The notes below the pieces were generated by a model that saw nothing but the letters and a program-made list of their open reading frames with translations, had not been told where the DNA came from and searched no databases. 64,000 nucleotides of DNA from an uncultured Faecalibacterium sp. (GTDB lineage: Bacteria > Bacillota > Clostridia > Oscillospirales > Ruminococcaceae), in the NCBI GenBank assembly GCA_937880095.1, contig CALFLK010000017.1, positions 85,497-149,496 on the forward strand. The letters run 5' to 3'. The position numbers and the translations under genes are program-made. This document shows positions 8,607-17,292 of the stretch, one piece after another. The first letter of the stretch is position 1, and each line of letters opens with the position of its first letter.

Positions 8607-9947
8607 ATGGCAAAACCGATCGTAGCAGTTGTCGGCCGCCCCAACGTGGGCAAGTCTACGCTGTTCAATAAGCTGTGCGGTCAGCGTCTGGCAATCGTGG
8701 AAGATACCCCCGGTGTCACCCGTGACCGTATTTTCGGTGATTGCGAATGGTGCGGCAAGCAGATGCTGCTGGTGGATACCGGCGGTATCGAGCCCACGGC
8801 AACCGAAGGCATTCTGGCACATATGCGCCAGCAGGCAGAAATCGCAATCGACACCGCAGACTGCATCATCATGGTCGTTGACGTTGTCACCGGCATGACC
8901 GCAGCCGACGAGGACGTAGCACATATGCTGCGCCGCTCCCGCAAGCCCATCATTCTGGCTGTCAACAAGTGCGACAAGATTGGTCAGATTCCGGCAGAGC
9001 TGTACGAGTTCTACAATCTGGGCTTTGACGAAGTGCTGCCTATTTCTTCTGTCCACGGTCACGGTACCGGCGATTTGCTGGACGCTGTGTGCGAACACCT
9101 GACCTTCAGCGAAGAAGAAGTGGATGACGAGCGCATCCCGGTTGCGATCATCGGTCGCCCCAACGTAGGTAAGTCCAGCCTGACCAACTACATCCTGGGC
9201 GAAAACCGCATGATCGTTGCCAACGAAGCAGGCACCACCCGCGACTCCATCGATACCCCGGTGGACAACCAGTTCGGCAAGTTCATCTTTACCGATACCG
9301 CAGGTCTGCGCAAGCGCGGCAATGTGGATAAGGGCTTGGAGCGTTACATGGTCGTGCGCAGTCTGGCTGCTGTCGAGCGTAGCCGTGTGGCACTGATTAT
9401 GGTGGACGCTACTGTCGGCTTTACCGAGCAGGACTCCAAGGTGGCTGGTTACGCTCACGAGCAGGGCAAGGCTTGCATCATTGTCATCAATAAGTGGGAC
9501 GCTGTCGAAGGCAAGGACACCCACACCATGGATAAGCAGCGCAAGGACTATCAGGAAGACTTTGCGTTCATGTCCTACGCTCCGGTTATCTTCATCTCTG
9601 CAAAGACGGGCTACAATGTAAGTCGCCTGATGCAGCTGATCCGCGAAGTGGACGAGCAGAACAATATGCGTGTTACCACCGGCGTTCTGAACGAAATGCT
9701 GGCACGCGCAACTGCGCGTATGCAGCCGCCCAGCGACAAGGGCAAGCGCCTGAAGATTTACTATCTGACCCAGGCATCTACCCGCCCGCCCACGTTTGTA
9801 GCATTCGTGAACAAGGCTAGCCTGTTCCACTTCAGCTACCAGCGCTATATCATCAACAACATTCGTGAGAGCTTTGGACTGGACCACACGCCTATCCGCC
9901 TGATCGTGCGTGAGCGCGGCGGCGAGGCGCGCGTAAAGGATGTCTAA
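8607..9947 (+). CDS. der: Ribosome-associated GTPase Der (EngA)
   Basis: Double-GTPase needed for 50S subunit assembly. Two G domains are visible, each with G1 GRPNVGKS (about residues 9 and 183), G3 DTGG or DTAG, and G4 NKCD or NKWD. A C-terminal KH-like domain (about 355-446) follows. At 446 residues it is the standard length. AGGAGGGAA precedes the ATG. It lies between the DUF512 gene and plsY in one transcription unit. Confidence 0.97.
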   Translation: MAKPIVAVVGRPNVGKSTLFNKLCGQRLAIVEDTPGVTRDRIFGDCEWCGKQMLLVDTGGIEPTATEGILAHMRQQAEIAIDTADCIIMVVDVVTGMTAADEDVAHMLRRSRKPIILAVNKCDKIGQIPAELYEFYNLGFDEVLPISSVHGHGTGDLLDAVCEHLTFSEEEVDDERIPVAIIGRPNVGKSSLTNYILGENRMIVANEAGTTRDSIDTPVDNQFGKFIFTDTAGLRKRGNVDKGLERYMVVRSLAAVERSRVALIMVDATVGFTEQDSKVAGYAHEQGKACIIVINKWDAVEGKDTHTMDKQRKDYQEDFAFMSYAPVIFISAKTGYNVSRLMQLIREVDEQNNMRVTTGVLNEMLARATARMQPPSDKGKRLKIYYLTQASTRPPTFVAFVNKASLFHFSYQRYIINNIRESFGLDHTPIRLIVRERGGEARVKDV

Positions 9948-9986
9948 TCCGTTCGGCGCATCCCCGAACCTGTGGAGGGTCCCTTT

Positions 9987-10658
9987 ATGAAAGAAGTTTT
10001 GTGGTTTTGTGTGACGGCACTGCTGGGCTATCTGCTGGGCAGCATTAATACCGGCATCATCGTCAGCAAAGTGTTGATGCACGGCGATGTGCGCAAGCAC
10101 GGCAGCGGCAGTGCCGGCATGACCAATATGCTGCGCACCTATGGCAAGAAGGCTGCTGTGCTGACAGCGCTGGGCGACGTGCTGAAAGGCGTTCTGGCGG
10201 TTTGGCTGGGTCAGTGGCTGTTCGCACAGATGCTGCCGGTGCCTGCCCAGTGGGGTGGCTATCTGGCATATGTCTTTGCCGTCATCGGTCACTGGAAGCC
10301 GGTGTTCTTCGGTTTTAAGGGCGGTAAGTGCATTCTGGTCAGCGCAGGCGGCTTGCTGGCAATCGAGCCCGCACTGGTCGGGCTGCTGGGCTGCATCTTT
10401 TTGCTGTTCTTTTTGCCGACCCGCATGGTTTCGGCAGGCAGCATCGCCATGGGCGCATCGTTCCCCATTGTTACGGCGCTGTACGGCCATTTCGTGATGC
10501 GTCTGCAGGGAACCGAGCTGAAGCTGCTGGTTGCGGTAACCGCGTTCATTGGTGCTTTGGTGCTGTATCTGCACCGCGCCAACATCAAGCGCATCCTGAA
10601 CGGTACCGAGTACCGTTTTGATGGAAAAAAGAAAAAAGAAGCGGACAATCAGGAATAA
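9987..10658 (+). CDS. plsY: Glycerol-3-phosphate acyltransferase PlsY
   Basis: Membrane acyltransferase that makes lysophosphatidic acid from acyl-phosphate and glycerol-3-phosphate, the first step of phospholipid synthesis. The 223-residue protein has five to six hydrophobic segments and the PlsY motifs GYLLGSINTG (motif 1), HGSGSAGMTNMLRTYG (motif 2) and FKGGKCI (motif 3; the usual form is KGGKG, so one glycine is replaced by Cys). ATG 9987 is chosen over GTG 9972 because GGAGGG at 9975-9980 is ideally spaced for it. The C-terminus is basic (KKKKE). Confidence 0.93.
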   Translation: MKEVLWFCVTALLGYLLGSINTGIIVSKVLMHGDVRKHGSGSAGMTNMLRTYGKKAAVLTALGDVLKGVLAVWLGQWLFAQMLPVPAQWGGYLAYVFAVIGHWKPVFFGFKGGKCILVSAGGLLAIEPALVGLLGCIFLLFFLPTRMVSAGSIAMGASFPIVTALYGHFVMRLQGTELKLLVAVTAFIGALVLYLHRANIKRILNGTEYRFDGKKKKEADNQE

Positions 10659-10698
10659 ATTGTCAAGCCTTCTTGCAATTCGCTGTTTTGTGTGATAC

Positions 10699-10704
10699 TA
10701 TAAT
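10699..10704 (+). promoter_or_regulatory. -10 box of the secG promoter
   Basis: TATAAT at 10699-10704 lies 45 bp before the secG ATG. The best -35 candidate (TTGCAA at 10673-10678) has an over-long 20-nt spacer, so only the -10 element is offered. Confidence 0.45.
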
Positions 10705-10749
10705 CAGGTATATACAAGGTATAATTCTGCCTTAAGGAGCGTTGTCATT

Positions 10750-10995
10750 ATGGAAATGTACGAAATCATTATGGGTGTTATCCTGCTGCTCGTATCCGCT
10801 GGTCTGATTGTCGTTACGCTGTGCCAGCACAGCCGTGGTCAGGGTCTGGCAGGTGCAATCAATGGTAACACCAATGGCATGAATGCAGGTGCTTCTCACA
10901 CTGATCGTATGCTGAGCCGTCTGACCATGATCGCCGGTGGCATTCTGTTTGTGGTTGCAATCGTGGCTTGTGCCGTTTTCAGCCGCATCGGCTAA
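10750..10995 (+). CDS. secG: Preprotein translocase subunit SecG
   Basis: 81-residue SecG, the small accessory subunit of the SecYEG channel. It has two hydrophobic helices (about 4-24 and 57-78) joined by a Gly/Ser/Asn-rich loop containing the family pattern SRGQGL-like (QHSRGQGLAGAINGN). AAGGAG lies upstream of the ATG. The order secG-rnr is common in Firmicutes. Confidence 0.92.
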   Translation: MEMYEIIMGVILLLVSAGLIVVTLCQHSRGQGLAGAINGNTNGMNAGASHTDRMLSRLTMIAGGILFVVAIVACAVFSRIG

Positions 10996-11009
10996 GAAAA
11001 AGAAAGACG

Positions 11010-11040
11010 AGCTCCGCCGTCGTGCGGGGCTTGTTTTTTT
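11010..11040 (+). terminator. Terminator/attenuator between secG and rnr
   Basis: 8-bp GC-rich stem (11010-11017 with 11024-11031, one G-T pair) followed by T7. It is positioned to separate secG from rnr or to reduce read-through. Confidence 0.75.
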
Positions 11041-11107
11041 ATCTGGATATACTACTGGATGTACAGAAAAATACGCATAAAGAATGCTGCCCGCGTTTGG
11101 CGCAGCG

Positions 11108-11138
11108 CCATGCAGGCTCCGCTGGAGAGCCGGCATGG
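11108..11138 (+). promoter_or_regulatory. Stable hairpin in the rnr 5' leader
   Basis: CCATGC (11108-11113) pairs with GCATGG (11133-11138) and GGCTC with GAGCC inside it. No T-run follows. It sits 20 nt before the rnr start and could affect mRNA stability or translation; its role is not evident from sequence. Confidence 0.4.
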
Positions 11139-11158
11139 GGAATGAGAGGAAAAGAGAT

Positions 11159-13288
11159 ATGACGATTCGAGAGCAAGTTGAACATGAAATTACCTTTAAG
11201 CCCAGCACCGTGCAGGACTTGAAGCGCCGTCTGGCCCGTGACAAGGCTGGTGAGCGCAAGGTAATGGACGCACTGGATGAGCTGGTGCGCAGCGGCGTTG
11301 TCTGCCAGCGGGAAGGCGTGTTCTTCACCGTGCGCAGCGGCCGTGCCGATAAGATGATTCCCTGCGTGCTGGTCAAGCTGGGCAAGAACTTCGGCTTTGT
11401 AAAGCGTGAAGATGAAGAAGGCGATATTTTCATCCCCGGCCGTTTCCTGATGGGCGCAATGCCCGGTGACCGTGTTCTGGTGGAAAAGTTCGCTCGCCCC
11501 CGTGTGGAAGGCAGCGACGAAGGTCAGGTCATTGCCGTTGTGGAAAAGCATAACCGCTTTGTGGGCGCTGCACGCCGCATCGAAGGTCGTTTGATGTTCG
11601 TGCCGGACGTTTGCCCCACCATGACCATGAACATTATCAAGGGCAGCGAAGGCGGCGCAAAGGACGGCGACAAGGTCGCTGTGGAAATCATGCAGCGCGG
11701 TATGCGCCACGACGGTCACCGTGTCAGCGTGGTAATGCGTTTCGGTAATGCCGAAGAAGCCAAACAGTGCGCTCGTGCCATGCTGTATGCACAGGACATT
11801 CACCGCACCTTCCCCAAGGAAGTGCAGGCTGCTGCGGCACAGTATGAGAATGCTACCATCGCCGAAGCAGACAAGGCAGGTCGTCTGGATCTGCGTGATG
11901 TGCCCATCTTTACCATCGACAGCGCCGAAACCAAGGACATCGACGACGCTGTCAGCGTAGAAAAGACCGCTGACGGCTTCGAGCTGGGCGTTCACATCGC
12001 AGACGTAAGCCACTACGTCAAGCCCGGCAGCGTGCTGGATAACGAAGCTTTCAACCGTGGTACCAGCGTGTACTATGCGGATCAGGTCGTGCCCATGCTG
12101 CCCAAGGAGCTGTCCAACGGCGTATGCAGCCTGAACGAGCAGGAAGAGCGTCTGGCATTCTCCTGCCTGATGCGTCTGGACGAGGGCGGCAACCTGACCG
12201 GTTATCGCTTTGCCAAGAGCGTCATCCGCAGCCGTGTCAAGGGCGTTTACAGCGAGCTGAACCAGATTTTTGCTGGCGAAACCACTCCGGCGCTGGACGA
12301 AAAGTATGCTGAGGTTTCCGCAGCATTCCCGGCAATGCAGCAGCTGTATCGCCTGCGCAAGAAGCTGCGCAGCGAGCGTGGCTGCATGGATATCGAGAGC
12401 GGCGAGTGCAAGCTGATTCTGGACGAGAACGGTCACTGTGTGGACCTGAAAAAGCGCGTACAGGGCGAAGCAGAAGCCATGATCGAGGAGTTCATGCTGC
12501 TGGCAAACCAGAGCGCAGCCCACTTTGCCCGCGTAAAGGAAGCTCCTTTCGTGTACCGTGTACACGAGGAGCCCAACGGCGAAAAGCTGGAGCGTCTGCA
12601 CAGCCTGTTGCAGAGCTGCGGTATCAACGATAAGTTCGCCGGTGAAGTTCCCACCCAGAAGGAGCTGTCCGCTATTCTGGACAGCGTGCGCGGCACCCAG
12701 TATGAGAAAATCATCCACACCGGTATGCTGCGCTGCATGGCAAAGGCTCGCTATGAGGAAAAGGCAAAGGGTCACTTTGGTCTGGTGCTGAGCGACTACG
12801 CCCACTTTACCAGCCCCATCCGCCGCTACTCTGACCTTGCCATTCACCGTGTGCTGACCGATATTCTGGATAAGGCAGACAAGGCAACCCTGCAGCAGCG
12901 TTACGGCAAGTTCGTCGAGGACGCAAGCAAGCAGGCAAGCAACCGTGAAGTCATTGCTATGCAGATCGAGCGTTCCGCAGACGATTGCTACAAGGCAGAA
13001 TATGCACAGCAGCATCTGGGCGAAAGCTATCTGGGCGTGATTTCCGGCGTCACCCAGCGCGGTATCTTTGTCGAGCTGGAAAACTCGCTGGAAGGCTTTG
13101 TCCCTGCGGCAAGCCTGACCGCTACCGGTACCCAGCTGACCGAGGGCGTACGCCTGTACGACCCGGTATCCGGCAAGAGCTGGAGCCTGGGCGATGAAAT
13201 CATGGTCACCATCGTCCGTGCCAGCGTAAGCATGGGCCGTGTGGACTTTGAGCCCGCAAAGCCCAACGACGAAGCAAACAAGCACTAA
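11159..13288 (+). CDS. rnr: Ribonuclease R
   Basis: 3'-5' exoribonuclease of the RNB family, able to degrade structured RNA; in many bacteria it also works with tmRNA. The 709-residue protein has an N-terminal winged-helix (about 1-65), cold-shock domains (about 70-225), the RNB catalytic domain with the acidic metal motif ETKDIDDAVS (about 258-267), and a C-terminal S1 domain (about 615-695, SYLGVISGVTQRGIFVELEN). ATG 11159 is preferred to an upstream in-frame start at 11084 because the sequence before 11159 holds a hairpin and a purine-rich site (GAGAGGAAAAG) and lacks family similarity. Confidence 0.95.
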   Translation: MTIREQVEHEITFKPSTVQDLKRRLARDKAGERKVMDALDELVRSGVVCQREGVFFTVRSGRADKMIPCVLVKLGKNFGFVKREDEEGDIFIPGRFLMGAMPGDRVLVEKFARPRVEGSDEGQVIAVVEKHNRFVGAARRIEGRLMFVPDVCPTMTMNIIKGSEGGAKDGDKVAVEIMQRGMRHDGHRVSVVMRFGNAEEAKQCARAMLYAQDIHRTFPKEVQAAAAQYENATIAEADKAGRLDLRDVPIFTIDSAETKDIDDAVSVEKTADGFELGVHIADVSHYVKPGSVLDNEAFNRGTSVYYADQVVPMLPKELSNGVCSLNEQEERLAFSCLMRLDEGGNLTGYRFAKSVIRSRVKGVYSELNQIFAGETTPALDEKYAEVSAAFPAMQQLYRLRKKLRSERGCMDIESGECKLILDENGHCVDLKKRVQGEAEAMIEEFMLLANQSAAHFARVKEAPFVYRVHEEPNGEKLERLHSLLQSCGINDKFAGEVPTQKELSAILDSVRGTQYEKIIHTGMLRCMAKARYEEKAKGHFGLVLSDYAHFTSPIRRYSDLAIHRVLTDILDKADKATLQQRYGKFVEDASKQASNREVIAMQIERSADDCYKAEYAQQHLGESYLGVISGVTQRGIFVELENSLEGFVPAASLTATGTQLTEGVRLYDPVSGKSWSLGDEIMVTIVRASVSMGRVDFEPAKPNDEANKH

Positions 13289-13296
13289 ATAGACAC

Positions 13297-13334
13297 AAAA
13301 GGCACGGTAGGCGATACCGTGCCTTTTCTTTTTG
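13297..13334 (+). terminator. Intrinsic terminator after rnr
   Basis: 9-bp GC-rich stem (13301-13309 with 13315-13323) flanked by AAAA and TTTT, tail CTTTTTG. Confidence 0.85.
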
Positions 13335-13434
13335 CCCCAATGGGCGGAAAAGTTCTGCGAAAGAAAAGCCAATCGAGGAATTTTTTACCGGAACACTCCT
13401 ATACTGATACTAAACGAAAAGGAGTGTGAGTGCG

Positions 13435-13704
13435 TTGGCCGTATTGACAGAACGAAAAGGAATTCTTTCGCCCCGTGTGCCATATGATGCAGAAATGAAG
13501 CGGTACCACCCCGACCTAGAGGATGAAATCAGAGAGGTCAAAGCAGATTTGTGCCACAATGAGATGGTGTTCAATCTGGAAACCGAACCGGACTTGATCG
13601 AGCAGTGCATCTATGAGCGGCAGGCACTGCAATGCCGGTATCGGTATTTGATTGGGGAGGCACGCCGTCTGGGGCTGCGTGCCATCCTGACCGAGCATGA
13701 TTGA
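13435..13704 (+). CDS. YaaL-like DUF2508 family protein
   Basis: 89-residue helical, charged protein. The central part (DEIREVKADL, later LIEQCIYERQALQCRYRYLIGEARRLGL) fits the DUF2508/YaaL pattern, whose role is unknown. The start is taken as TTG 13435, at proper distance from AAAAGGAG (13417-13424); GTG 13426 would be too close. Its 3' end overlaps the next gene by 8 bp, and yaaL followed by bofA is a familiar arrangement in spore-forming Firmicutes, which supports both calls. Confidence 0.65.
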   Translation: MAVLTERKGILSPRVPYDAEMKRYHPDLEDEIREVKADLCHNEMVFNLETEPDLIEQCIYERQALQCRYRYLIGEARRLGLRAILTEHD

Positions 13705-13891
13705 CCATTTTTTGAATTGGATGGCGTCCGCTGCGGCAGCAGTTGCCCTGTTGGGGCTGTTGCAAATCGCTGCGCCGTATCTGGGATTTGCCATCCGCCC
13801 CGGTGTACCCGGGCTTTTGGTTGCCGCTGTGCTGGGCGTACCGGGGATTATACTATTGCTCGTATTACATCTGGTGTTTTTTCTGCTGTAA
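13697..13891 (+). CDS. BofA-like membrane protein (pro-sigmaK processing inhibitor family)
   Basis: 64-residue, almost entirely hydrophobic protein with two helices. The C-terminal half, PGVPGLLVAAVLGVPGIILL, matches the glycine/proline-punctuated BofA pattern. In B. subtilis BofA holds the SpoIVFB protease inactive in the forespore membrane; many clostridia keep a short relative of uncertain role. Translationally coupled to yaaL by an 8-bp overlap and ended by a strong terminator. Name given with moderate confidence because the protein is so short. Confidence 0.65.
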   Translation: MIDHFLNWMASAAAAVALLGLLQIAAPYLGFAIRPGVPGLLVAAVLGVPGIILLLVLHLVFFLL

Positions 13892-13908
13892 GGGCAGACA
13901 CCGGGCAG

Positions 13909-13960
13909 AAAACAGCAGGCATGAGGGGACGACCCTTGTGCCTGCTGTTTTGTTGTTTTA
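13909..13960 (+). terminator. Intrinsic terminator after yaaL-bofA
   Basis: Perfect 13-bp stem (13909-13921 with 13939-13951) followed by a T-rich tail. The following 125 bp to the next gene hold no further gene. Confidence 0.85.
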
Positions 13961-14085
13961 AGAAACCGCAGACGCAGTACAACTGTCCATAATACATCAC
14001 GCTTTGCACGAGGTGTCTTGATAGCATCGCCGAAATGCCGTACTATGGATAAATTAGACCAATTTCGTCAAAAGAAGAAAGATGG

Positions 14086-15453
14086 ATGAATGGTTGTATG
14101 ATGGCCTTCGGCCTTGCCAGTATTGCCCTGTGTATTGGTGTATTTCTGCGCGCTAAGGTGCCTATGTTCCGCAATATGCTGGTGCCTGCCAGCGTAATTG
14201 CCGGTGTTCTGGGCTTGATTTTTATGAATACGGTCCCCCTTACCGGGCTGGATCTGGGTACGGATGCAGGTATGTTTGCGAACATCGTAAATCAGCGGTT
14301 CACCTTGTCCTTTATTTCCATTGGTTTGGTGAGCGTGAAATCCAGCGAGGGCAGCACAGCCGGCCATATTACCAAGGGCGCATGGGCTATGGGTATTTTG
14401 TGGTGCTTTATCTATACCATCACGCCGCTGATCGGTATGGGGCTCGGCTACCTGTTCGGTGACCATTTTAACTTTGACCCGGTATACACCACTCTGGTGC
14501 AGTTTGGCTTTGCGCAAGGCCCCGGACCGACGGTCTCCTTCGGTACCATGTTTGAAAACAACGGCTGGGAAAACGCCGTTATGGTAGGCATCACCTTTGC
14601 TGCAGCCGGATTCTTTGCGGCATTCGGTCTGGGCATTCCCATGGCGCGCTATGCCATTAAGCATCGCTTGGCAAAGCACAGCGGAAAGCTGGACGATGCT
14701 ACCCTGCGAGGCTATATGCTGCCGCAGGAGCAGACCGAGTATATGATAAAAGATACCACCAGCACCGGTAATATCGAAACCCTGACCCTGCACTTTGCTT
14801 TGGTCGGTCTGTGCTATGTGATGGGCGTGGGTATCTCCAAGATTCTGGCGCTCATTCCCGGTTTCGTGGGCGAAACCATCAGCGGCATGATGTTTATGAA
14901 CGGTATGTACGCAGCCTACATCGTGAAATGGGTGATGAAGAAATGCGGCATTCCCTATGTGCAGAACGAGGAGCTGCAAAGCAAAATCACCAATCTGGCG
15001 ACAGACTTTATTGTTGTCTGTTCTTTCATGGCGGTCAGCGTCAGCGTCATCGGTCAGTGGATTGTACCCATCCTCATTGAGTGCGTGGTGGTCGCGGTCT
15101 TCACCATGTTCGCCTGCATTTACTTCTGCAAGCGCATCGGCGGTGAGAACGATCTGGAACGCACGCTGGCTCTGTACGGTACCACCACCGGCACGGTACC
15201 CAGCGGTATTTCTCTGGTGCGCATTATTGACCCGGAATTCAAGACCACCACGGCTGTGGAGCTGGGTCTGATGAATCTGATCATGTATTTCAATACCCCG
15301 GTATATGTATTGCTTTTGGGCTATGTATCCGGTGAGATCGCGCCGATTGCCATGGCTGGAATTCTGGTCGCCTTCAGCGTGGGCTTCCTGCTGGTGCTGA
15401 AGCTCACCGGCTGCTGGGGCAAGCCCGGTTTCAGCTGGAAGAAGGCAGACTAA
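14086..15453 (+). CDS. GltS-type sodium/glutamate symporter family protein
   Basis: 455-residue polytopic membrane protein of the ESS/GltS family, which import glutamate or related anions with sodium. About ten to twelve hydrophobic helices are visible; the pseudo-repeat with LVQFGFAQGPGPTVSFGTMFE (residues about 136-156, shown in part) and the later TTTGTVPSGISLVR resemble the two re-entrant signature regions of the family. The substrate cannot be read from sequence. ATG 14086 follows a purine-rich AAGAAGAAAGA. The amidohydrolase gene begins 20 bp downstream, so transport and hydrolysis of one substrate may be linked (inference). Confidence 0.85.
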   Translation: MNGCMMAFGLASIALCIGVFLRAKVPMFRNMLVPASVIAGVLGLIFMNTVPLTGLDLGTDAGMFANIVNQRFTLSFISIGLVSVKSSEGSTAGHITKGAWAMGILWCFIYTITPLIGMGLGYLFGDHFNFDPVYTTLVQFGFAQGPGPTVSFGTMFENNGWENAVMVGITFAAAGFFAAFGLGIPMARYAIKHRLAKHSGKLDDATLRGYMLPQEQTEYMIKDTTSTGNIETLTLHFALVGLCYVMGVGISKILALIPGFVGETISGMMFMNGMYAAYIVKWVMKKCGIPYVQNEELQSKITNLATDFIVVCSFMAVSVSVIGQWIVPILIECVVVAVFTMFACIYFCKRIGGENDLERTLALYGTTTGTVPSGISLVRIIDPEFKTTTAVELGLMNLIMYFNTPVYVLLLGYVSGEIAPIAMAGILVAFSVGFLLVLKLTGCWGKPGFSWKKAD

Positions 15454-15473
15454 AGAAAAAGTGAGGCGTTTTT

Positions 15474-17075
15474 ATGGAAACGATTTATACTGGTGGCACG
15501 ATCCTTACCATGGAAAGCCCTAAGGACAGCCCGGAAGCTGTTCTGGTGCGGGATGCGTATATTGCCGCTGTGGGCAGTCTTGCGCAGCTGAAGCAGCAGG
15601 CACCAAAGGCGAACATTCGGGATTTGCAGGGTCGATGCCTCATGCCGGCATTTGTGGACCCATACAGCCACATTGTAATGACTGGCCAGATGCGCCAGTT
15701 TGCGGATCTTTCCGGCTGCGAGAGCTTTTCTGATATTGTGGATACGATGCGTTCCTACATAGCAAAGAACCATGTGCAGCCCGACAGCGTCGCGGTGGGC
15801 TTTGGCTATGACCATAACTTCCTACGGGAAAAAGCGCACCCGGATGCAGCTTCGCTGGATGAAATCAGCCGGGATATCCCTGTGTTGCTCATGCATATTT
15901 CCGGGCATCTGGGCTGTGCCAACAGCGCCATGCTGGCCCTTGCCGGAGTGGATGAAACGACCCCCGACCCCTACGGCGGCAAGTACGGCAGGGAAGCGGG
16001 AACAAATCGCCCCAACGGCTATCTGGAAGAAACCGCCTTTATGGCTGTGCAGGCCGTGATGAAGCAGACGGTAAAGACGGACCGCAGAGCACTGCTGAAA
16101 GGAATGCAGCAGGCGTATCTGGAAAACGGCATTACCACCTGTCAGGATGGAGCAACGACCCCGGAAAATATGGCGCTGCTGCGAGAAGCCGACGATTTGG
16201 ACCTGCTGGATGTGGATGTGGTTGTCTACCCCATGGCAACGGAAAACCCGGAAGCATTTCTCCAGGAGCACGCCGACTGCTTGAACGGCTATCATAAGCA
16301 CATAAAAATCGGTGGGCTCAAGATGATTCTGGACGGTTCGCCGCAGGGGAAAACCGCTTGGATGAGCCAGCCCTACGAGGGGATGGGCGACTACTGCGGA
16401 TACCCCTTTGTAAGCCGGGAAGAAGCGCTCCACTGTGCGAAAACTGCCGTGGACAGCAATTTGCAGCTGCTGTGCCACTGTAACGGTGACGCTGCCAGTG
16501 AGCTGTTCCTCACCAGCTACGAGCAGGCCCTGCAGGAGAGCGAAAACCCCGAAAAGCAGAGCCTGCGTCCCATGATGGTACACTGCCAGACGGTGCGCAA
16601 TGACCAGCTGCAGCGTATGGCAAAGCTCAATATGCTGGCGAGTATCTTTGTGGGTCATGTGTATTATTGGGGCGACATACACCTGCAGAACTTCGGCTTT
16701 GCGCGGGGCAATCACATCAGCCCGGTTGCTGACGCGCTGCGCTGCGGCCTCAGCGTGAACTTTCATCAGGACACGCCCATCACACCGCCCAATATGCTGC
16801 ACAGCGTGTGGTGTGCGGTGAACCGCCTGAGTCGGGAAGGGCAGGTTATCGGAGCTGACCAGAAAATCGGTGTGTACGAGGCACTGAAAGCGGCTACGAT
16901 CAATGCCGCCTATGTGTACGGCGAAGAAGACACCAAAGGCAGCATCAAGGCGGGTAAATATGCCGACCTGGTGATTCTGGACCGCAATCCGATGGCGGTA
17001 CAGCTCATGGAAATCCGGGAGATTCAGGTTCTGGAAACCATCAAAAAAGGCACAAGCGTATATCAAAGCGCATAA
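15474..17075 (+). CDS. Amidohydrolase-family protein (YtcJ/AepA-like, Amidohydro_3)
   Basis: 533-residue metal-dependent hydrolase-like protein. N-terminal composite domain begins TIYTGGTILTME, followed by LMPAFVDPYSH (residues about 57-67), where the family has its first metal-binding HxH; here the first His is Tyr (Y64-S65-H66). Later family elements are present: GLKMILDGSPQGKTAWM, LLCHCNGDAA, MVHCQ and NFHQDTPITPPNM, then AGKYADLVILDRNP at the C-terminus. It follows the carrier gene by 20 bp with GTGAGG upstream. Likely substrate: an amide, carbamate or N-acyl compound brought in by the carrier (inference). The missing His may mean altered metal use or reduced activity. Confidence 0.8.
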   Translation: METIYTGGTILTMESPKDSPEAVLVRDAYIAAVGSLAQLKQQAPKANIRDLQGRCLMPAFVDPYSHIVMTGQMRQFADLSGCESFSDIVDTMRSYIAKNHVQPDSVAVGFGYDHNFLREKAHPDAASLDEISRDIPVLLMHISGHLGCANSAMLALAGVDETTPDPYGGKYGREAGTNRPNGYLEETAFMAVQAVMKQTVKTDRRALLKGMQQAYLENGITTCQDGATTPENMALLREADDLDLLDVDVVVYPMATENPEAFLQEHADCLNGYHKHIKIGGLKMILDGSPQGKTAWMSQPYEGMGDYCGYPFVSREEALHCAKTAVDSNLQLLCHCNGDAASELFLTSYEQALQESENPEKQSLRPMMVHCQTVRNDQLQRMAKLNMLASIFVGHVYYWGDIHLQNFGFARGNHISPVADALRCGLSVNFHQDTPITPPNMLHSVWCAVNRLSREGQVIGADQKIGVYEALKAATINAAYVYGEEDTKGSIKAGKYADLVILDRNPMAVQLMEIREIQVLETIKKGTSVYQSA

Positions 17076-17161
17076 AAAAGACCGGAGCAGGGGTTGAGTA
17101 CATTCTATAAGGGAGTATTTTGTCAAAAGGGTGTTAGTAACTTGTTCCTAACAATCGCACA

Positions 17162-17187
17162 GTTTATACTCTGTATGGAGTATAAAC
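17162..17187 (+). promoter_or_regulatory. Palindromic operator-like site upstream of the acetyltransferase
   Basis: Perfect 10-bp inverted repeat GTTTATACTC / GAGTATAAAC with a 6-nt centre (17172-17177). No T-run follows, so it is more likely a dimeric regulator site than a terminator. It lies 105 bp before the start of the acetyltransferase gene. Confidence 0.5.
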
Positions 17188-17206
17188 AGTATGCTCGCTA
17201 AGATGA

Positions 17207-17248
17207 TGCAAAATCAAATGGCGACGGGATGAAACTTTTGATTTTGCA
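17207..17248 (+). promoter_or_regulatory. Leader hairpin upstream of the acetyltransferase
   Basis: Perfect 12-bp inverted repeat TGCAAAATCAAA (17207-17218) and TTTGATTTTGCA (17237-17248) with an 18-nt loop. In RNA it would form a stable hairpin ending 30 nt before the ribosome-binding site; it may act as a leader regulatory element. Confidence 0.45.
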
Positions 17249-17292
17249 GATTGTTAGACTTATCAAAATTTTCTTATCAGGAGGAGAATCAA

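Noticed and set aside
8295..10574. Minus-strand open frame of 759 codons
   Set aside because: Antisense to the clearly conserved der and plsY genes; low-complexity His/Gln-rich translation typical of a shadow frame in GC-biased coding DNA.
11039..13372. Minus-strand open frame of 777 codons
   Set aside because: Antisense to rnr, no ribosome-binding site, composition typical of a shadow frame.
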